Source: a virus
IMG/VR virus record: IMGVR_UViG_3300021976_000016
Location: 1 to 57,849 of that record
Reading direction: 5' to 3' (one strand)
DNA: 57,849 nt
Below the pieces are notes generated by a model that saw nothing but the letters and a program-made list of their open reading frames with translations, was not told the origin of the DNA and ran no database searches. Both the position numbers and the translations under genes were made by a program. The stretch's first letter is position 1, and every line of letters starts with the position of its first letter. Below are positions 38,667 to 48,177 of this stretch, in pieces.

Positions 38667-40823
38667 CTACATTTGCGCCAAGAGTCCAGCCTTTATGCAC
38701 GGCGCAAGCATTTTGTTTGACCCGGTAGCTGTTGGGTGAACCGTATCAGCGAGAAGAGTTGTCGAGGTTAGCGAATTGACGCCGCTCACTAAAGACAAGT
38801 CCACCACCGCCACGGCATATGACGCACACACAGCTTTGATAGCTGTAACCACGATGGGGTAATTCGTAACGGACAATCCTGCACTCTTATAGGGAATGAC
38901 CCACACGAGCCTTATAGACGGCTTCGCTTTCAGGAAACCCTCCACCGCTGCCCTGAGGTATCCGTAATAGGTTGTTGCCGTCGCCGCATCGGTGATAGCG
39001 CCAAGGTTAGACAGCAGCGTCGTATCGTTCGTTCCGAGGAAAACTGTCACGATATCGACGTTCGCGAGGACCTGAGCGAGCGTCTGTCCAGCGGTTGGCC
39101 AAGGTCCGGGCGAATTGATCTGCACGGCACCCACGGCAACGCTTCCATCCCCGGCAGCCTGCGGGAGAGTCGTGTTTATAATCCCGCCTGTCGATAGACC
39201 GTTGACGGGATCGCCGGTCGCGATGGGGCTGCCCGACACCTGAAACATCTCGAAAATCTGATCGGCCCGTCGACCACCCCGAGCGTCTTGCGAGGGGATA
39301 GTCACACCAGTTGCCGCAACGATATTGGCCTGATAGAGACCGGACATCTTCGCCGTGATCGAGTCGCCCCACGGCATCCAATTTTTGCCCACGAGAGGCT
39401 TCGTAACGGACGAGAGCTGATCGGACGTGACGTAGCCGAATGCCTTGAAGCTGGCCGGAAGAGTCGAGCCGTTCACGAGCATCACGGTCGATGGGACATA
39501 CCACTGAGGACGGCCTGACGCAGACGCGGTTGCTATCCAGAAGCGAAACCACACCGCTCCGGCGGGTACAGGGATCGGCGTACCCGCCGCGACAGGAGCA
39601 TCGATCGTTGCAAGCGGCGTCTTGTCGAGATTGTAAAAAATAGGTTTCGCACTAGTCGGAACCACGTCAACGATGATGTTGGACGTGATGAACGAAAGCC
39701 CCATCACGTTGATATAAGCGGACGTCGAAAACGCCGGAGCAGCCGGGACAAGCTGGTCGCCTAGATTGAGGTAGCCCAACTGAATCGCTGTGAAATCGAA
39801 TAGGTTGATAACGCTCGGGCTCAAAGCATCGAGAAGGGCGACAGCCGCATTCAGCGTGGCAGATTGTGAGATCGCAACCGACGAATTGAGAATGGTCGTA
39901 TTGACATATCCGAACGCCTGATACGAAGAGGGCAAGGTTCCATAAGCCATCATCGCAGTGTTGACATCGACCAATGGCGTTATTCCAGACGCCGAGGTGA
40001 CCGGCATATAGAAACGCAACCAACCGGCTCCAGCCGGGATAGGGATAAGGGTGTTGGCCGGAGTGCTCGTGGTCGAATAGCAGTTGAGAAATGTTTGATC
40101 GCCATTGTAGAAGCACAGACCAAAACCGGGTGCGCCCGTGCTGCCGTAAGCGATGATGTTGAGAATGATGTTGGCAATGCCCCCAACAGGGATGAACGCT
40201 GAGGTCTGAAAACCAGTCAACGCGCTTTGGACGGTTCCATCGGCCCTCAGTGCCCCGGTAACGGTTTTGCTTTTATCGAAGAGGTTGATTCCGTTCGGCG
40301 ATATAGCCGCGACAGCCTTCGATGTAATCAACCCCAATGTGGCCACGGAGACATCTCCCGGAACACCTTTTAGAGACGCAATCCATTGCGCCTGTGTGCC
40401 GACGAAGCCGCCAGCAACCGCGATGGCGTATGCTGAGTCCCCTTGCGGCCCGTACTGCGTGAGCGCAAGAGATGCGAGGTTCGGGCTGTAGGTGTCGAAG
40501 TTCCACGTGGTCCCTGATGGCTGCACACACCCGTACCCTGCGCCAAGAAGACTCTTACCGGTGACATTGTCGGTGACGGCGACGGAATAGCCGACGTTGA
40601 TAGGAGTGGTCAACGTGGTATCGGCTAGCTGGATGGTGAACGCACCATTGACGACCGGCGCTGTAACCGGCATTGACATGACCTGACCGCCGCCACCAGC
40701 CTTGAACGAGATCGGCCAACCCGCGTTGTTGACCGGGTAGAAGCTGATCGTCGCGTTCGCAACCAAAGCGCCGGACGGGTCCTTTAGAGCGGACGCAGAA
40801 ACTTGAGTGAATCCAACTGGCAT
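38667..40823 (-). CDS. tail fibre with SGNH/GDSL esterase domain
   Basis: 718 aa. N-terminal fibre part (about 1-130), then two tandem copies of a roughly 150-residue beta domain (ISPNGINLFDKSKTV... and LSPSVINLFDFTAIQ..., both ending AFGYV). The C-terminal SGNH hydrolase has GDSIT near 485, GTND near 598 and the catalytic D-x-x-H in DTVHPT near 693. It likely binds and deacetylates or de-esterifies surface polysaccharide. Confidence 0.85.
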   Translation of the reverse strand: MPVGFTQVSASALKDPSGALVANATISFYPVNNAGWPISFKAGGGGQVMSMPVTAPVVNGAFTIQLADTTLTTPINVGYSVAVTDNVTGKSLLGAGYGCVQPSGTTWNFDTYSPNLASLALTQYGPQGDSAYAIAVAGGFVGTQAQWIASLKGVPGDVSVATLGLITSKAVAAISPNGINLFDKSKTVTGALRADGTVQSALTGFQTSAFIPVGGIANIILNIIAYGSTGAPGFGLCFYNGDQTFLNCYSTTSTPANTLIPIPAGAGWLRFYMPVTSASGITPLVDVNTAMMAYGTLPSSYQAFGYVNTTILNSSVAISQSATLNAAVALLDALSPSVINLFDFTAIQLGYLNLGDQLVPAAPAFSTSAYINVMGLSFITSNIIVDVVPTSAKPIFYNLDKTPLATIDAPVAAGTPIPVPAGAVWFRFWIATASASGRPQWYVPSTVMLVNGSTLPASFKAFGYVTSDQLSSVTKPLVGKNWMPWGDSITAKMSGLYQANIVAATGVTIPSQDARGGRRADQIFEMFQVSGSPIATGDPVNGLSTGGIINTTLPQAAGDGSVAVGAVQINSPGPWPTAGQTLAQVLANVDIVTVFLGTNDTTLLSNLGAITDAATATTYYGYLRAAVEGFLKAKPSIRLVWVIPYKSAGLSVTNYPIVVTAIKAVCASYAVAVVDLSLVSGVNSLTSTTLLADTVHPTATGSNKMLAPCIKAGLLAQM

Positions 40824-40860
40824 AAGGCGCTCCCTTTGTGTGTGTAGTTACTGTGTTTGG

Positions 40861-43800
40861 TTAGCTGCGCATGGTCAGAGGCGATCTGCGCTTGCGCTCA
40901 AAGACTGCTGCGGCTCCACCCGCCGCGATGCCGGGTGCCGCTAAGCGGATGCCGCGCTGCACTGCGGCCTCCATCGCTGCCGGGTCATTCGCACCCCGAG
41001 CGTCCACATGAATGTGGGTGTCGCCAATGGATGAGGAACTGCCGCCGAGTTTGTTATTCGGGATGATCGAGCCGCGCGCGCCGCTCATGAACATCTCGGG
41101 TCCGCGTTCGCCGACCATATAAGCGCTGCCGGGCGAGACCGGCCCACCAGTAGCAAGGCCCGGAAGAAACACGCCAAGGAGAGAACCTAGAATATCGCTG
41201 GACCCAATGCCCGCTGCACCCGTTATAGCGCTCACGGCTTTATCGGTGTCTGCCTGCTTCACCCAGAAAGGATTTGACTGAGAGCCGTCCGGCGCAGTGC
41301 CGCCGATGTTGATGCCGAGTGCGCCTCCGACCGCACTCAGGCCAGCCTGAAGGCCCTTCTGAACCGTTGACCTCACCATCTGCTTGCCAACATCCGCAAA
41401 CATTTTGCCGAAGTCTGCGTTACCTCCGGTCACCAGTTCGGTGATGCTGTCACCGACCTTTTGGAACGCATTGTGCAGCGCTTCATAGACGATCAGGCCG
41501 GTCGAAATGGCCGACCGCTGCATATCGAGGAAGAACGCTGTCACGCCATCTGTGGCGCGTCCGCTGATCAGAAGGAGCTTGATGGTTTCATCGGTCTGCT
41601 GGTTGAGGATTTCCTGATTCTTGGCGACAACTTGAAGGTTCTCTGCATAGGTAAGCGTCCCGCCATTCAGGGTTCGCATTGCTTCTGCCGCCGCCTTCAA
41701 TCTGTCCTTCGGCTCCTGAGCCTTATCCGCCGGGGACCGCAGTTCACGTGCGTCCTGTAATGCTCTCTGTAGTTTGTCCTCAGCAGAACTGTCGATCATG
41801 GCCTGCCGCTGCTTCAACAACGCTTCCCGTAGTTCAGTCACCTTCGTTGTTGCAATCTGTGTGTCGATGGCATACAACTTCGCGCTGAGCGCTGCATCGT
41901 CCTGAGCGTCAACCGATTTGAGTGTGGCATCTGTAATGAGGCGACGCGCTGCAAGGTCATACCCCATGCTGATGACGTTGTCATTGATGGTCTTCTCCTC
42001 CTTCGCCACCGACTCGGAGAAGATGTCCTGCGAACGAGTGAGGATCTGCGCGAGGGTTCCGCCCTTCGTGCGAAGCTCGTTCCACGCCTGCTGGATTGCG
42101 TTCTGACGCATGACCGCATCTGCGCCCTGATTGGTCGCCTGCGTCATCATGTTGGTCTGGCTGATGCTGAGTGCTGTGGCGCGGGCAGAGTTTTGGATTA
42201 GATCACCCAGAGCTTTCTGCGCACCGTCCTCTGAAATCGTGCTCTCTGTCGAGCGAATCAGCGCCTGTGTTTTCTGGTCGACGAGTGAGGCATAGTCCTT
42301 TGTTTTCGCGCCGGTCTGCTTGGCTATCTCCTGGCCAAGCTTCATGATCTCGTTGTTGGCCTTGTTCGCGGCAGTCACCTTGCGCTGCGCCTGCTCCTCC
42401 AGACCCGCAGCTGCCAGCGTCTGCTTCGATTCGCTTAGCCGCTCCTGTAGGTCTGCAAGGAACTTGTTTCTCGGGTCTTCCTTCTCCGTGCCAAGGCCAG
42501 AAGTATCTGGACCAGCATCACCCTTCGGTGGAGGTGGTCCATGCGGCGGCGGCGGTGGTGCAGGAGTATCTTTCGCTATACGTTGCTTCTTTGCCTCGTC
42601 GAGTGCCTTGACCGCCCACTGCGGCGTCAACTTCCCGAGCACGCTCTGTATCCACTCGAACGCCGAGCTGAAGACGCTGGAGATGACCTTCGTGACCGCG
42701 TTGTCAGCGAAGAACCCTATCAGGCCGGTCCATAGCGACTTGATCATTCCGATGAACGCATTGAATTGTTTGCCGATCCCTGTCAGCGCCCAGCCCATTG
42801 CGATCCAAGCGGCATTCCATGTGTCGCGCAGCTTGTAGGTGGAGTCTCCGATGGAGAACGTCGAGTCGCGGAACTTATAGAGCACCAGTGCCAGTCCAGC
42901 GATTGCCGCAATAGCGATGGTGGCAGGGGCAGTGAGGACCGCCACTGCACCGCCCAAGACATAGCTCGCAGCTGCCGCGATACCTTCGCTCTGTGCCAGC
43001 AGCAGGACGAACTTCGATGAGTAGGAGATCCAAGCTGCGAAGGTCGAGAGTTGTGGAACGACTTTCCCGAGACCGGCGAAGCCTAACATCATCTTCGTGA
43101 TGCCCTCGCCGATCTTGCCGATACTGCCGGATGTTGCGAGGTCCCCGATAATCGGAATGGCGATCTTGGCCACCTGTATCCCAGCCAGCGACGCAAGCGC
43201 AATCTTCAACAGGCCGATATGTGTGACGGCGAACTCGATGCTATCGCCGAGCACTTGGATTGCCCGCGTGACGCCTGCACCGAACGACTTTGCAAGGTCG
43301 GGGATGTTGGCATTTCTCGCAATCTCGACGAGCCTCTCCAGGAGGCCATCAAGGGCCGGGAGGACTGCGCCAAGCAGCGAGTACCCGATCCCCTTGAGCA
43401 TCAGGTTCAGCCTGTCGAGGTTGTCGTGCGCCTTCTCCGCGAGGTCAGTGGTCGACGTCCCCAGCACTAGCCCGAAGCGATGCGCCTCTTCAGTCACCTT
43501 CGCCTGCTCCTCACCGAGCTGGTTGAGAAGAGGAATGAGGGACGCGGCTCCCTTGCCGAAGAGTTGAACGACGAGTGCGGTCTTGCCGCCGGAGGTCGAC
43601 ATCTTCGAGAACTTTGCTGCCAACTCCTCCATGAGGAGGCCGGAGTCTTTGATCCTTCCGTTCGCGCCGATGGCACTGACGCCGACACGTTCGAAGATGC
43701 GCTGAAGGGCCACGTTGCCGTTCTGCGCCTTGAACGCTGACGCGCTCAGCTTGACCAGTCCCTTGCCCAACTCCTCCGTGCTGACGTTGCTGAGGCCAGC

Positions 43801-44079
43801 GGCATAGCTGAGGACCGAAAGCGTCTCTGCCGTTGTACCGGCAGATGCAGCCATTTTGCCAAGCTCGTCCGCAGCGTCGATGGCGCTCTTGATGGTTGCT
43901 GTGGTCGCAGTCGCAATAGCGCCAGCCATTGCCACGCCGACCAGTGTGATCTTCTCCAGCGACCGTTTGATATCGTTCGCGGTCTTCGCGGACAGACTGC
44001 TCATCTTGTCCATCGACTTAGAAAACGAGGCTGTATTAGCCTTCAGATCGATGGTGAGAACACCGACAACGACGCTCAC
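40861..44079 (-). CDS. tape-measure protein
   Basis: 1072 aa, GTG start overlapping the frameshift-product stop (GTGA). N-terminal block AAGTTAETLSVLSYAAGLS and SALQRIFERVGV-like region fit the phage tape-measure family; long coiled coils, hydrophobic segments in the middle and a Gly-rich end. Sets tail length and goes into the host with DNA. A proline-rich patch lies about residue 510. Confidence 0.9.
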   Translation of the reverse strand: MSVVVGVLTIDLKANTASFSKSMDKMSSLSAKTANDIKRSLEKITLVGVAMAGAIATATTATIKSAIDAADELGKMAASAGTTAETLSVLSYAAGLSNVSTEELGKGLVKLSASAFKAQNGNVALQRIFERVGVSAIGANGRIKDSGLLMEELAAKFSKMSTSGGKTALVVQLFGKGAASLIPLLNQLGEEQAKVTEEAHRFGLVLGTSTTDLAEKAHDNLDRLNLMLKGIGYSLLGAVLPALDGLLERLVEIARNANIPDLAKSFGAGVTRAIQVLGDSIEFAVTHIGLLKIALASLAGIQVAKIAIPIIGDLATSGSIGKIGEGITKMMLGFAGLGKVVPQLSTFAAWISYSSKFVLLLAQSEGIAAAASYVLGGAVAVLTAPATIAIAAIAGLALVLYKFRDSTFSIGDSTYKLRDTWNAAWIAMGWALTGIGKQFNAFIGMIKSLWTGLIGFFADNAVTKVISSVFSSAFEWIQSVLGKLTPQWAVKALDEAKKQRIAKDTPAPPPPPHGPPPPKGDAGPDTSGLGTEKEDPRNKFLADLQERLSESKQTLAAAGLEEQAQRKVTAANKANNEIMKLGQEIAKQTGAKTKDYASLVDQKTQALIRSTESTISEDGAQKALGDLIQNSARATALSISQTNMMTQATNQGADAVMRQNAIQQAWNELRTKGGTLAQILTRSQDIFSESVAKEEKTINDNVISMGYDLAARRLITDATLKSVDAQDDAALSAKLYAIDTQIATTKVTELREALLKQRQAMIDSSAEDKLQRALQDARELRSPADKAQEPKDRLKAAAEAMRTLNGGTLTYAENLQVVAKNQEILNQQTDETIKLLLISGRATDGVTAFFLDMQRSAISTGLIVYEALHNAFQKVGDSITELVTGGNADFGKMFADVGKQMVRSTVQKGLQAGLSAVGGALGINIGGTAPDGSQSNPFWVKQADTDKAVSAITGAAGIGSSDILGSLLGVFLPGLATGGPVSPGSAYMVGERGPEMFMSGARGSIIPNNKLGGSSSSIGDTHIHVDARGANDPAAMEAAVQRGIRLAAPGIAAGGAAAVFERKRRSPLTMRS

Positions 44080-44419
44080 GTTGTAGCCTCGCGACTCTTG
44101 GGAACATGCATAAATGCGGCCATAATGTCCTCGCCAGTGACTTGCCTGTCTGGTTCGGCAGGAAAGGGGTGCAACATGAAAAGCTCAGGCGCCAGCGGCT
44201 CCTTCGGTTTACAGAAGGAGAAGTTTGCCGAGGTTGAAGAGATGATGCCGACGAGTAGCTCCTCGCGCTGGAGCTGTTCGATCTGACGCTTGCGCAATTC
44301 ATGCAACATGCGCGGCGTTATCTCCAACCAGTCGTCGTCGGTGAGGCGCAGTTCGTATCGTGCGATGGACCATGCTTCAGTCCATGTGAGAGGCGGCCTT
44401 AGTTGACCGCCTTCGTAGG
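44076..44419 (-). CDS. tail assembly chaperone extension (G-T, by -1 frameshift)
   Basis: Frame open from about 44427 to the stop at 44076, without its own good start before 44327. Reads RPPLTWTEAWSIARYELRL then DDDWLEITPRMLHELRKRQ, which is the usual T-domain look. It is in the -1 frame of the preceding gene, so a slip near the CCT codon (44419-44417) would yield a G-T fusion of about 225 aa. No canonical heptamer; C-CCT allows the Pro tRNA to re-pair on CCC. Confidence 0.65.
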
Positions 44420-44752
44420 GTCTTTATCTTCCGCCACTTCTGGCATCGATGCGGCCCACGCCTTGAGCAGACCTTCCTGCACCAAGACGATGTTCTGCGG
44501 AGTGATGAGGTCGCCAACCTCTTCGAGCGTGTAGACGGCACCCGCACGCCGAAGGCACAGATACAGCAAGGCTCGGACCAGCTTGGCCGAGGGGCGCATC
44601 AGGTTTGCTTCGCCCGTCAGCACGTTCAGGCCGGTCAGTTCCTCGCAGTCGATGAGAATGTTGTGGGTGACAACGAGCGGCCAGTCTCTCTCGTCGAGTC
44701 GTATCTGTACCTTCTGGATCAGTCGGTCGGCGATGTTCTTGCGTGGCGCCAT
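44399..44752 (-). CDS. tail assembly chaperone (G)
   Basis: 117 aa. Helical, acidic, typical G-type: VQIRLDERDWPLVVTHNILIDCEELTG, then LVRALLYLCLRRAGA. It sits between the tail tube and the tape measure, where all long-tailed phages place this gene. It folds tape-measure protein during assembly together with the frameshifted form. Confidence 0.8.
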   Translation of the reverse strand: MAPRKNIADRLIQKVQIRLDERDWPLVVTHNILIDCEELTGLNVLTGEANLMRPSAKLVRALLYLCLRRAGAVYTLEEVGDLITPQNIVLVQEGLLKAWAASMPEVAEDKDPTKAVN

Positions 44753-44767
44753 AAGCTACTCTCCTGT

Positions 44768-45211
44768 TTAGACAACGGTTTCTGTTACGGCTCCGGCGAT
44801 CTCCATCGACAGCGTGAACTCGCCGAGGGTGCTGGGCTCGAACGGTCCAACGTCGTACTTCGAGATAAAGCCGACGCCGGTGAGTGTGTAGAGCTGCGTG
44901 CCCTTGTTGACCGGAGCCGTGATCTTGAACGGAAACACCGTGCGCCCCTGCGCAAGAGTGAGGATGGTGAGCTGAGAAGCGTCGCCAGTGAAGTTGCCGG
45001 TGATATCGACCGTTCCGGGGCTGATGAGGCCGGGAAGCTTTTCCTCTGTCGCGTTCGGGCTTTGCAGGTGGGTGGCGTCGACGACCGGGATGGACGCGAT
45101 GCTCGACTTGATGGACTTGATTTCGGCCATCTGAGAATAAACAATGGGGCTGGCGGGGCTGCCTACAGAGAACGTGGACAGATATCCGATATTGGCTTTG
45201 GTTGCTGGCAT
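44768..45211 (-). CDS. major tail (tube) protein
   Basis: 147 aa. Beta-rich with GDASQLTILTLAQGRTVFPFKI and SKYDVGPFEPSTLGEF, typical of lambda V/HK97 gp6-like tube proteins. Position immediately before the chaperone gene confirms it. Confidence 0.82.
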   Translation of the reverse strand: MPATKANIGYLSTFSVGSPASPIVYSQMAEIKSIKSSIASIPVVDATHLQSPNATEEKLPGLISPGTVDITGNFTGDASQLTILTLAQGRTVFPFKITAPVNKGTQLYTLTGVGFISKYDVGPFEPSTLGEFTLSMEIAGAVTETVV

Positions 45212-45279
45212 GGTCTTGCTCTCCTTCGAAACGGTTGTGGGATTTAGGCGGCGTGATTTTTTTTAGCGGCGTGAAATTT

Positions 45280-45678
45280 TTAGCTGGTCGTAAACCAGAG
45301 CTGGTACTCCAGCATTCGCCGGAACGAGCGGCTGTCCGGGTCGTAATAATCGATCATGTTGTTCTGGAAACAGCCATCGACGAAGACGTGGTCTGGGTCG
45401 GTCAACGTTCCTCTGTAGCCGTTGAGCACCGCGTCGATGGCTTTGGCCAAGACAATTGAGTCGGCAGCTGTCTTCCCGTAACAGTCGATCTGAAGTCGCC
45501 GCATGAACAGGGACGACGACGCCTTGAGGTCATAGTTGGCCGTCTGCGAAACACCGAGATAGGTCCACGATGGCAGGGTCTGATCGTTGGGTAGCTGCGC
45601 GAAGAACCCGCCAACCGGGGCAATCGCGGTCACTGCTGCATTGCCCTTGACTAAGAGGACAACACCGAGTTCGATCAT
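45280..45678 (-). CDS. tail completion/terminator protein (DUF3168-like)
   Basis: 132 aa. Typical DUF3168 pattern: LLVKGNAAVTAIAPVG, LPSWTYLGVS, RLQIDCYGKTAADSIVLAKAI. It caps the tail tube and joins head and tail. Overlaps the next gene at 45675. Confidence 0.8.
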   Translation of the reverse strand: MIELGVVLLVKGNAAVTAIAPVGGFFAQLPNDQTLPSWTYLGVSQTANYDLKASSSLFMRRLQIDCYGKTAADSIVLAKAIDAVLNGYRGTLTDPDHVFVDGCFQNNMIDYYDPDSRSFRRMLEYQLWFTTS

Positions 45679-46109
45679 GATTTGAGCGTGTCCACCGCTA
45701 TGCGCATGACGTCCGTAAACGCCGTCAGTGCCTGTTTGCTGCCCTCATCGAAGCCCGGTCGCATGAATGGTTGCGCGGGTCCGTGCAGGCCCATCTCAAC
45801 GAGGAATCCATAGACGCCCGGCGACTGCCTGCCTTCGGCGCTCTTATACTCCGGCCCGATGATGACGACGCCGGATTCTTCCTTGGGAGACAGCTTTACC
45901 TTCATCACCAGCGAGTCGCGTAGTTCACCCGGTCGCTTCTGTAGCGTGCCCTTGAGCAGCACAGGAACCTTCGGCCTGATGGCGTCCAGCAGCACGTTGC
46001 CGCTGGCGACCAGACCCTTGCGCACGGCGCGCTTGGCGACCTTCTGACCGGCCTGCGCCAGCGCATCCTCCACGCCTTTCAATCCTTCGATATCGACGGT
46101 GATATTCAT
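45675..46109 (-). CDS. HK97 gp10-like tail protein
   Basis: 144 aa from the ATG at 46109 (ATGA). GLKGVEDALAQAGQKVAKRAVRKGL, then FLVEMGLHGPAQPFMRPGFD: typical for the HK97 gp10 family of neck/tail completion proteins. Confidence 0.85.
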   Translation of the reverse strand: MNITVDIEGLKGVEDALAQAGQKVAKRAVRKGLVASGNVLLDAIRPKVPVLLKGTLQKRPGELRDSLVMKVKLSPKEESGVVIIGPEYKSAEGRQSPGVYGFLVEMGLHGPAQPFMRPGFDEGSKQALTAFTDVMRIAVDTLKS

Positions 46110-46450
46110 TGGCTGGTTCCGAGTGCAAGGCAGTTCAGGATGAGCACGATGTTGCGTTCGCCCGGGTTCTCGATGGACTGGATGAGGTAGCTTCCGTTCA
46201 GCGAGTCGACGCGCATGGTCGCCTTGATGTTTGGCTGCCAGTAAATCTTGAGAGTGAGGTAGAGCTGCGTCGTGTCCTGTCCCGACTTGATGACTTCTGC
46301 TCCCCTTACAGGTTCGATCTGCGCCCATGTCTTCAGGAGAGGTCTCCACTCTGTCGAGGTGCCGGATGCGTCTTCGACCGTGACGCTCTGATAAATCCAC
46401 ACCACGTGGACCATCGCGCCGGGGTCGACCATTGGCCAAGGCTGCGGCAT
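46106..46450 (-). CDS. head-tail joining protein (head closure)
   Basis: 114 aa. Beta-rich, pattern of the phage head-tail joining family (WAQIEPVRGAEVIKSGQ then LTLKIYWQPNIKATMRV). Overlaps both neighbours. Confidence 0.82.
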   Translation of the reverse strand: MPQPWPMVDPGAMVHVVWIYQSVTVEDASGTSTEWRPLLKTWAQIEPVRGAEVIKSGQDTTQLYLTLKIYWQPNIKATMRVDSLNGSYLIQSIENPGERNIVLILNCLALGTSQ

Positions 46451-47125
46451 CTATCGCGCCCTCACCAGCGAGCCATAGGTCAGGCACGAAGTCACGGTGT
46501 ATGGATATTCCGAAGCATCAGTCACTCCCTTTTCGAACGGAAGGCGGCTGTTGTACCAGTGGGAGATGAGAAGCTTCATGCCGACCTTCACGCGTGCTCC
46601 GGGGCCAAACCACCACGGATGATCGAGCAAATAGCCGCTGGTGAAGCGAATCAGGACCGCAGACGAAGGCCACGGCGTAAACGTTGGCCACGTGACGTTA
46701 TATGGCGGCGTGATGATGCCGGTGCCCTTGGATGCATCGACGACATAGTCGGAAGATTTCATGACGGTCTGGTTGCCGTTTGAGTCGCGGTATTGCACGA
46801 GGTCGACAGTGATGAGCGGAGCGCGCATGGCGACGCGATAGGACGGCCAGTAGTCATAGACCAAGTCCCACTGCTTGCGCACCAGATCGCGACCCTGCAA
46901 AATCTCAGCCTGTTCGCGCGCTGCCGTGATCAGCAAGCGCAGCTCAGCTTCGTCCTCTGCGTCGTAAACCGGCGAACGATCTGGAATCTTCAAGTAAGAC
47001 TTGATCTCTGTCATCGAGATCGGCTCGGTGAAGTACTGCTGCGGCGAAGTCTCGGTGAGGTTGATGCTCCCGTATGGGGTCAGACCCTCAATCGTGCCCG
47101 GGCTCATGAATGGATATGTGCTCAT
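46451..47125 (-). CDS. head-tail connector (gp6-like adaptor)
   Basis: 224 aa from the ATG at 47125. ISMTEIKSYLKIPDR, then LRLLITAAREQAEILQGRDL is the classic phage connector helix set. Forms the adaptor ring under the portal. Confidence 0.82.
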   Translation of the reverse strand: MSTYPFMSPGTIEGLTPYGSINLTETSPQQYFTEPISMTEIKSYLKIPDRSPVYDAEDEAELRLLITAAREQAEILQGRDLVRKQWDLVYDYWPSYRVAMRAPLITVDLVQYRDSNGNQTVMKSSDYVVDASKGTGIITPPYNVTWPTFTPWPSSAVLIRFTSGYLLDHPWWFGPGARVKVGMKLLISHWYNSRLPFEKGVTDASEYPYTVTSCLTYGSLVRAR

Positions 47126-47466
47126 AGGTTCACCAGCCGGACCGCAATACAGGCCCAGACAAATTTGCACGTGTAATGAATCGCCTGATCTTCGTAGAAG
47201 TTGATCCAGCCTTCACACTTCGCGTAGTCGGTGAAGTAGTGAATGACTAACTCGGCCATCGCCAGCGATAGGCTGCCGGTGATGAGGAGGACCATGCCCA
47301 TGTGAATGAAGCAGTGCGCGAGCATAGCCTGCCACGCCGGGATGCCCTCGACCGGGTTCTTATGGTTCTTCGCTGAGGACAGGAACTGCCCTTGTAGTGG
47401 GTAGTCGCAGAGTGCATGACCAGCGCAAAGCATCATCAGCAAGTAGAGAAAACGGTGCAACATCAT
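47122..47466 (-). CDS. DUF3307-like membrane protein
   Basis: 114 aa from the ATG at 47466. AGHALCDYPLQGQFLSSAKN is the DUF3307 hallmark; three or four hydrophobic segments. It lies unusually between the connector gene and a run of glycosyltransferases. Role unknown. Confidence 0.75.
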   Translation of the reverse strand: MMLHRFLYLLMMLCAGHALCDYPLQGQFLSSAKNHKNPVEGIPAWQAMLAHCFIHMGMVLLITGSLSLAMAELVIHYFTDYAKCEGWINFYEDQAIHYTCKFVWACIAVRLVNL

Positions 47467-48173
47467 AGCGGTCTCACCCGCAGAGGACCGGCCCACTTGA
47501 ACACCGATTCACTCGGGAATAGATCGCCGACGACCATGTGGCGGTATCGGTCCTCGAAGTCGTTGTCCGGGTCGATGGAGTTGTACCAGTGGAACTTTCG
47601 AACCCGGTCCTCTTTGTGGAGATAGCCGTAGTGGAGCAACCGAACTGGGAGAGGGACAGCGTCATCCAGCAACTGCGCCGGTGCCGACGAGCAATGAAAG
47701 TTTCCGCCGTACTCCGTCCGCTTGAATGTCAGGTTTCTGTCGGTCAGACGGAAGAGCGACGGGCGACGGAACTCCTCATACCAGCGGTCGACGCGAATCT
47801 GATCCTCGCGGTCCCAGAGATAAACGACGTGCATGGTGCCTGCCGTCACTCGCCCCGCCATGATTACATCCGTGAGCGCCGGGACATCGCGGCTGTCGAG
47901 CGCCTCGTCACCATCGACCATCAGGCAGTAGTCGCCAATCTGCGCGCCAGCCTTCCACACTTCAGCCAGCAAAAAATCCTTGTCGCGAGCCTCGTGGATG
48001 CCTTCGAACGGCGACCGAATAACGGTGCAGTCCAAGTTCTCGCAGATGCTCACGGTGTCGTCGGTTGAGTGATCGTCGAACACGAAGATGCGCTCGCAGA
48101 TCGGGTATATGGACCGGATGACGCGCTCGATCCACCGAGCCTCGTTCTTCACTCGCAGCATTCCGTATGTCAT
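47463..48173 (-). CDS. glycosyltransferase family 2-like protein
   Basis: 236 aa from the ATG at 48173. RVKNEARWIERVIRSI, then DDHSTDDTV and MVDGDEAL (D-x-D) give a GT-A fold with a nucleotide-sugar and metal site. One of four such genes in a row. Substrate unknown; virion or surface glycosylation is suggested by location. Confidence 0.82.
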   Translation of the reverse strand: MTYGMLRVKNEARWIERVIRSIYPICERIFVFDDHSTDDTVSICENLDCTVIRSPFEGIHEARDKDFLLAEVWKAGAQIGDYCLMVDGDEALDSRDVPALTDVIMAGRVTAGTMHVVYLWDREDQIRVDRWYEEFRRPSLFRLTDRNLTFKRTEYGGNFHCSSAPAQLLDDAVPLPVRLLHYGYLHKEDRVRKFHWYNSIDPDNDFEDRYRHMVVGDLFPSESVFKWAGPLRVRPL

Positions 48174-48177
48174 AAAG

